A stretch of 64,000 nucleotides of DNA, from positions 186,001-250,000 of the forward strand of contig NZ_JACCFW010000001.1 of the NCBI RefSeq assembly GCF_013410455.1, read 5' to 3'. The stretch's first letter is position 1. The number at the start of each line of letters is the position of its first letter. Under the pieces are notes generated by a model, which was not told the origin of the DNA, made no database searches, and saw only the letters and a program-made list of their open reading frames with translations. A program made the translations under genes and the position numbers. Below are positions 60,533 through 64,000 of the stretch, one piece after another. This DNA is from Allobranchiibius huperziae. GTDB taxonomy: Bacteria; Actinomycetota; Actinomycetes; Actinomycetales; Dermatophilaceae.

Positions 60533-62088
60533 GCGACAACCCGGGCGCCAGTGAACAGCCGGACAAGCCCGCCGGTCAGGACAGCGTCGTCGTGCGAGCA
60601 CGGGACATCGTCAAGAGCTACGGCGGTACGCAGGCACTCAAAGGTGTCAATTTCGACATTCATCGTGGCACCGTCACGACACTGTTCGGCGAGAACGGCG
60701 CCGGGAAGTCGACACTGATGAAGATCTTGTCGGGCGTGGAGAAACCGACGTCCGGCACCATCGAGTTGTACGGGAGAGACGTCGCGTTCTCCTCGACGGT
60801 CGAGGCTCGGGATCTGGGGATCTCGATCATTCACCAGGAATTGAGCCTGGCGCCGAACCTGAGCGTGCGCGACAACATCTTCATGGGTCGTGAGATTCGA
60901 TCCGCGACCGGAATCGATTACGCGGAAGAGACGCGCCAGGCCGCAGCGCTGTTGCGAGAACTGGAAGAGGACATCGACCCCTCCGTCCTCGTGTCGTCCC
61001 TGCGACTGGGTCAGCAGCAGATCGTCGAGATCGCCCGAGCGCTCTCGGTCGATGCGCGGATCCTGATCATGGACGAGCCGACGTCGGCGCTCAGCGCAAC
61101 CGAGGTCGAAGTGCTCTTCAAGGTCATTCATGACCTGACCGCCCGCGGGGTGTCCATCGTCTACATCTCCCACCATCTGGAAGAAGCGCTCCAGATCACC
61201 GATTTCGCGGTCGTGCTCCGCGATGGGTCGATCACAGCCACCGGATCCGCCGCGGACATCGACCTGAGATGGATCGTGCGCAACATGGTGGGGGAGCACT
61301 TCGACCTCGGGTCTCCACCGGAGGGCTACACATTCGGAGCCGTCGCTCTTGCCATCGAGAACGTCACGGTCGACGATCCGCAGAATCCGGGTCGCGCCTT
61401 GGTGGACAACCTGTCGCTGACGATCCACGAGGGCGAGATCGTGTGCATCTACGGCCTCATGGGGGCCGGCAGGACCGAGCTCCTGGAAGCGGTGGCGGGC
61501 AAGGAGCCCATCGTCGACGGGCGGGTCATGTTGAAGGGCCGCGATATCGCGGGCCTGTCGATCGCCGAGCGAATTTCGGCCGGCCTCGGTCTCGTACCGG
61601 AGGATCGCCAACGCGATGGTCTGGTGCAGACGATGACCGTCGGTCGAAATCTTTCCCTCGCCAGCCTCAGGTCGTTCGCGAAGAACCTGCTCATGTCCCG
61701 ATCCGGTGAGGCCAGCCTGGTGTCCGCCGGTATTCGTGCGGTACATGTCAAGACCTCGGGGGGAGGGGCGATGATCGGATCGCTCTCCGGCGGGAATCAG
61801 CAGAAAGTCGTCATCGGAAAGATGCTGGCGACCGAGCCTGAGGTGATCCTGCTCGATGAGCCCAGCCGCGGAATCGACATCGGTGCGAAGGCAGAAGTCT
61901 TCAAGCTGCTCGCGGAGCGTGCTCGATCCGGCCTGGGAGTCATCTATTCGACCTCCGAGGTCAACGAATGCCTGAGTATTCCGCATCGGATCATCGTGAT
62001 GCGCAGGGGCAGGATAGTTAGTGAATTCGGACCTGACATCAACAAAGAAGCGATCATGGCCGCCGCCGGCGAGACCGTGGTCGCCTGA
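60529..62088 (+). CDS. Sugar ABC transporter ATP-binding protein (RbsA/MglA type, two ATPase domains)
   Basis: A 519-residue ATPase with two fused nucleotide-binding domains. Domain 1 has Walker A GENGAGKST (near residue 55), signature LRLGQQQ and Walker B ILIMDEPTSAL. Domain 2 has GLMGAGRTE near 309, the Walker A variant without Lys found in this family, and LSGGNQQKVVIGKML. The GTG at 60529 overlaps the DUF2291 stop. It powers the permease encoded next. Confidence 0.95.
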   Translation: MSDNPGASEQPDKPAGQDSVVVRARDIVKSYGGTQALKGVNFDIHRGTVTTLFGENGAGKSTLMKILSGVEKPTSGTIELYGRDVAFSSTVEARDLGISIIHQELSLAPNLSVRDNIFMGREIRSATGIDYAEETRQAAALLRELEEDIDPSVLVSSLRLGQQQIVEIARALSVDARILIMDEPTSALSATEVEVLFKVIHDLTARGVSIVYISHHLEEALQITDFAVVLRDGSITATGSAADIDLRWIVRNMVGEHFDLGSPPEGYTFGAVALAIENVTVDDPQNPGRALVDNLSLTIHEGEIVCIYGLMGAGRTELLEAVAGKEPIVDGRVMLKGRDIAGLSIAERISAGLGLVPEDRQRDGLVQTMTVGRNLSLASLRSFAKNLLMSRSGEASLVSAGIRAVHVKTSGGGAMIGSLSGGNQQKVVIGKMLATEPEVILLDEPSRGIDIGAKAEVFKLLAERARSGLGVIYSTSEVNECLSIPHRIIVMRRGRIVSEFGPDINKEAIMAAAGETVVA

Positions 62089-62113
62089 TATCACAGGGAA
62101 CGGGAAGAATCTC

Positions 62114-63265
62114 ATGAGTGCTCCCACGACCGACAAGATCGGGTCGGACAGGAAGGCTCCATCGTTCATGCCGAAAGACCTCAGCGTCGGCAAGGTCCTC
62201 CTCGAGGGACGTGCGTTCCTCGCATTGATCGTGATCATCGTGGTTTTCGCGTCGTTGTCAGGGAATTACTTCACCACCGGCAACCTGATCACCATGTCAT
62301 CGCACGTCGCGATCTATGCGCTCCTTGCGATCGGCCAGCTGCTCGTTGTCCTCAACGGTGGAATCGACCTGTCCGTCGGGTCGACGCTCGGTCTGTCCGG
62401 AATGGTGGCCGGATACATGATGCAGGGGGTGAAAATACCGGGCACATCGACGACGGCATTCCCATCGGTCTGGGTGGTCGTGATCGTGTGCTGCCTGGTG
62501 GGCGCTCTGGTGGGCCTCATCAATGGCGTGCTGGTCGGCCGGCTGAAGGTCGCCGCCTTCGTCGCCACCTTGGGGACGTTGTACGTCGTCCGCGGATTCG
62601 CCGAGCTGATGACGAACGGCCAGCCGTACAACAACCTGTCGGGCGACCCGTCACTCGGCAACACGGGCTTCAACTGGTTGGGGTTCAACGACATCCTCGG
62701 CATCCCGGTCGGAGTCTGGGTGATGGTGGTCGTGGCCCTCGTCATCTCGCTCACCCTCAGTCGAGCAGTCTTCGGTCGATGGCTGTACGCATCCGGTGGC
62801 AACGAGCGGGCCGCGGAGCTGTCGGGAGTGCCGGTGCGCCGGGTGAAGACGTCGGTGTACGTCATCTCCGGTGTCTGCGCGGCCATCTCCGGTCTCGTTC
62901 TGTCGTCGGAGTTGACGGCAGCGAGCCCCGTGAACGGCACATCGTATGAATTGACGGCCATTGCTGCCGTTGTCATCGGCGGGGCGTCCCTGATGGGCGG
63001 CCGCGGCAACATCAGGGGCACGCTCCTGGGCGCATTCGTCATCGGCTTCCTGTCCGACGGATTGACGATCGTCGGCGTATCCGCCTACTGGCAGACGGTC
63101 TTCACAGGCGCGGTCATCGTCCTGGCGGTTCTCCTGAACGGAATCGAGTACCGCTCTCGGCGACCGAGGAAGACGCAGTCACCACGCGAACCCAAAGCCC
63201 CGACGGGTGCAGGGCTCTCGGGTACCGAGTCCCTGGGCGGCGCCGTCGGCTCACCGCAGACGTAG
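62114..63265 (+). CDS. Sugar ABC transporter permease (RbsC type)
   Basis: A 383-residue integral membrane protein with 8-10 helices. Family segments: LNGGIDLSVGSTLGLSGM near residue 82, VAAFVATLGTLYVVRGFAELMTNG near 155, and ASGGNERAAELSGVPVRRVK near 235. The hydrophilic tail of about 45 residues (RRPRKTQSPREPKAPTGAG) is longer than usual. The ATG has a GGGAAG site 25 bases after the ATPase stop. Confidence 0.95.
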   Translation: MSAPTTDKIGSDRKAPSFMPKDLSVGKVLLEGRAFLALIVIIVVFASLSGNYFTTGNLITMSSHVAIYALLAIGQLLVVLNGGIDLSVGSTLGLSGMVAGYMMQGVKIPGTSTTAFPSVWVVVIVCCLVGALVGLINGVLVGRLKVAAFVATLGTLYVVRGFAELMTNGQPYNNLSGDPSLGNTGFNWLGFNDILGIPVGVWVMVVVALVISLTLSRAVFGRWLYASGGNERAAELSGVPVRRVKTSVYVISGVCAAISGLVLSSELTAASPVNGTSYELTAIAAVVIGGASLMGGRGNIRGTLLGAFVIGFLSDGLTIVGVSAYWQTVFTGAVIVLAVLLNGIEYRSRRPRKTQSPREPKAPTGAGLSGTESLGGAVGSPQT

Positions 63266-63322
63266 TGCTCACCTGAAAGTCCTGATGTGCCCTCTGATGT
63301 AACCGATGAAAGGAAATCTCGC

Positions 63323-64000
63323 ATGTCCCAGAAGAAGATCGGGGTTCTTGCGACCGGAGCGATCGTCGCTTTGACGATCGCAGGTTGCGGCTCCAGCAGT
63401 TCTGCCGCCAAGTCGAGCGGCAAGGGGTCAGCAAGTTCGACCTCTTCGGGGTCCTCGTCGTCGGCGACGGGTTCGACCAAGAAGGGCGGCCTGATATCCA
63501 TCATCGTGAACGACCCGTCGAACCCGTTCTGGCTGACTGAGGGGAACGTGGCGAAAGCTGAGGCCGTCAAGCTCGGCTACACCGCGAACGTGTCGGCGTC
63601 GAAGGGGGACCTGAACACCGAGAGCAATCTGGTCGACACGGCGATCGCCAACAAGTCCAGGGCCCTGATCCTCGATCCGGCGAACGCGACCGGTTCGGTC
63701 GGCAATGTCAAGAAGGCCGAGGCGGCAGGGATCCCGGTCTTCCTGGTGAACGCCGAGATCGACACGCCCGGCGTTGCCAAGGCGCAGTTGATCTCCAACA
63801 ACGCCCAGGGTGCGGCGCTCGGCGCACAACAATGGGTGAAGGACGTGGGGCAGAAGGGCAACTACGTCGAGTTGTACGGTCTGCCCACCGACAACAACGC
63901 GGCTATCCGGTCCGACGGGTACGCGGCTGTGCTCGGTCAGTACCCGGGGCTCAAGAAGGTGGCCCAGCAGACGGCGAACTGGATCCGCACCCAGGGTCAC
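63323..64000 (+). CDS. Sugar-binding lipoprotein, periplasmic-binding-protein type 1 (cut off by the window end)
   Basis: The first 226 codons of a substrate-binding lipoprotein. The lipobox is visible (LTIAGC, lipidated Cys at residue 22), followed by a Ser/Ala/Lys linker (about 23-53) and then the binding domain. That domain begins GLISIIVNDPSNPFWLTEGN and has ALILDPANATGSVGNVKKAEAAGIPVFLVN, typical of RbsB/D-ribose-type proteins. The frame runs off the window; full length is probably near 350. The ATG has an AAAGGAAA site. Confidence 0.93.
   Translation, partial: MSQKKIGVLATGAIVALTIAGCGSSSSAAKSSGKGSASSTSSGSSSSATGSTKKGGLISIIVNDPSNPFWLTEGNVAKAEAVKLGYTANVSASKGDLNTESNLVDTAIANKSRALILDPANATGSVGNVKKAEAAGIPVFLVNAEIDTPGVAKAQLISNNAQGAALGAQQWVKDVGQKGNYVELYGLPTDNNAAIRSDGYAAVLGQYPGLKKVAQQTANWIRTQGH

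Noticed and set aside
1-64000. CRISPR array, insertion sequence, prophage or integrative element
   Set aside because: No regularly spaced repeats, transposase, integrase or phage structural genes are visible, and no attachment duplication was seen near the tRNA genes.

Overview
This is GC-rich actinobacterial chromosome with tightly packed genes. Many starts are GTG, and neighbouring genes often share ATGA, GTGA or TGATG stop/start overlaps. Evidence for the Actinobacteria comes from a mycothiol-type (maleylpyruvate isomerase fold) protein, a SigE-family ECF sigma factor, an AfsR/SARP-like regulator, a CopD-CtaG fusion and an HU protein. The gene set would fit Micrococcales (for example Dermacoccaceae/Intrasporangiaceae), but that rank is inference. 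I see no rRNA, CRISPR array, insertion sequence, integrase or prophage. Almost everything looks like chromosomal core or metabolic DNA. The exceptions are one frame-disrupted kinase gene, a three-copy palindromic repeat family and a small local duplication.

Region 0-24 kb. A 2-oxoacid dehydrogenase operon (E1 alpha, E1 beta, E2) ends at a 20-bp-stem bidirectional terminator facing a large FAD/Fe-S D-lactate or glycolate dehydrogenase. Next come a MarR-DHA2 efflux pair with a near-consensus promoter and an overlapping operator, a mycothiol-type protein, the CopD-CtaG membrane protein with a nitrilase-family enzyme, a DUF559-like protein, and a thioredoxin-NHL protein of the NHLRC2 type. A lutABC-type lactate oxidation operon, an acyl-CoA dehydrogenase, and an operon of P1 peptidase, a CutA-CYTH fusion and a Fur-family regulator follow. 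Together with the Fe-S reductase at 36-38 kb, the window carries three multi-cluster Fe-S redox systems built around CCG domains.

Region 24-45 kb. This holds a PEBP protein, tRNA-Gly(CCC), a DUF4352 protein, a NarL-type two-component pair whose kinase is frame-disrupted, dcd, an alpha/beta hydrolase, and a TetR regulator leading a heterodimeric ABC exporter. A compact three-gene operon (WXG-like helical protein, unknown protein, lipase with its own helical N-terminus) is the best candidate for a little-described system. It is followed by the membrane Fe-S reductase, cysK-cysE, an ECF sigma factor with a membrane partner, an aldo/keto reductase facing a TetR gene across two operator palindromes, UspA, and an orphan LuxR-type response regulator.

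Region 45-64 kb. Here lie a GlsB/YeaQ protein, HU, a YtxH-like protein, a DrrAB-type ABC exporter converging on a 1050-residue AfsR-like regulator, tRNA-Ser(UGA), an ABC-kinase-response regulator operon, a Mop-domain molybdate-binding protein, a cold-shock gene with a long structured leader, an LCP cell-wall ligase and tRNA-Ser(GCU). The window ends in a sugar or polyol import operon: alcohol dehydrogenase, DUF2291, RbsA-like ATPase, permease and a substrate-binding lipoprotein cut off by the window end. The dehydrogenase probably oxidises what the transporter brings in.
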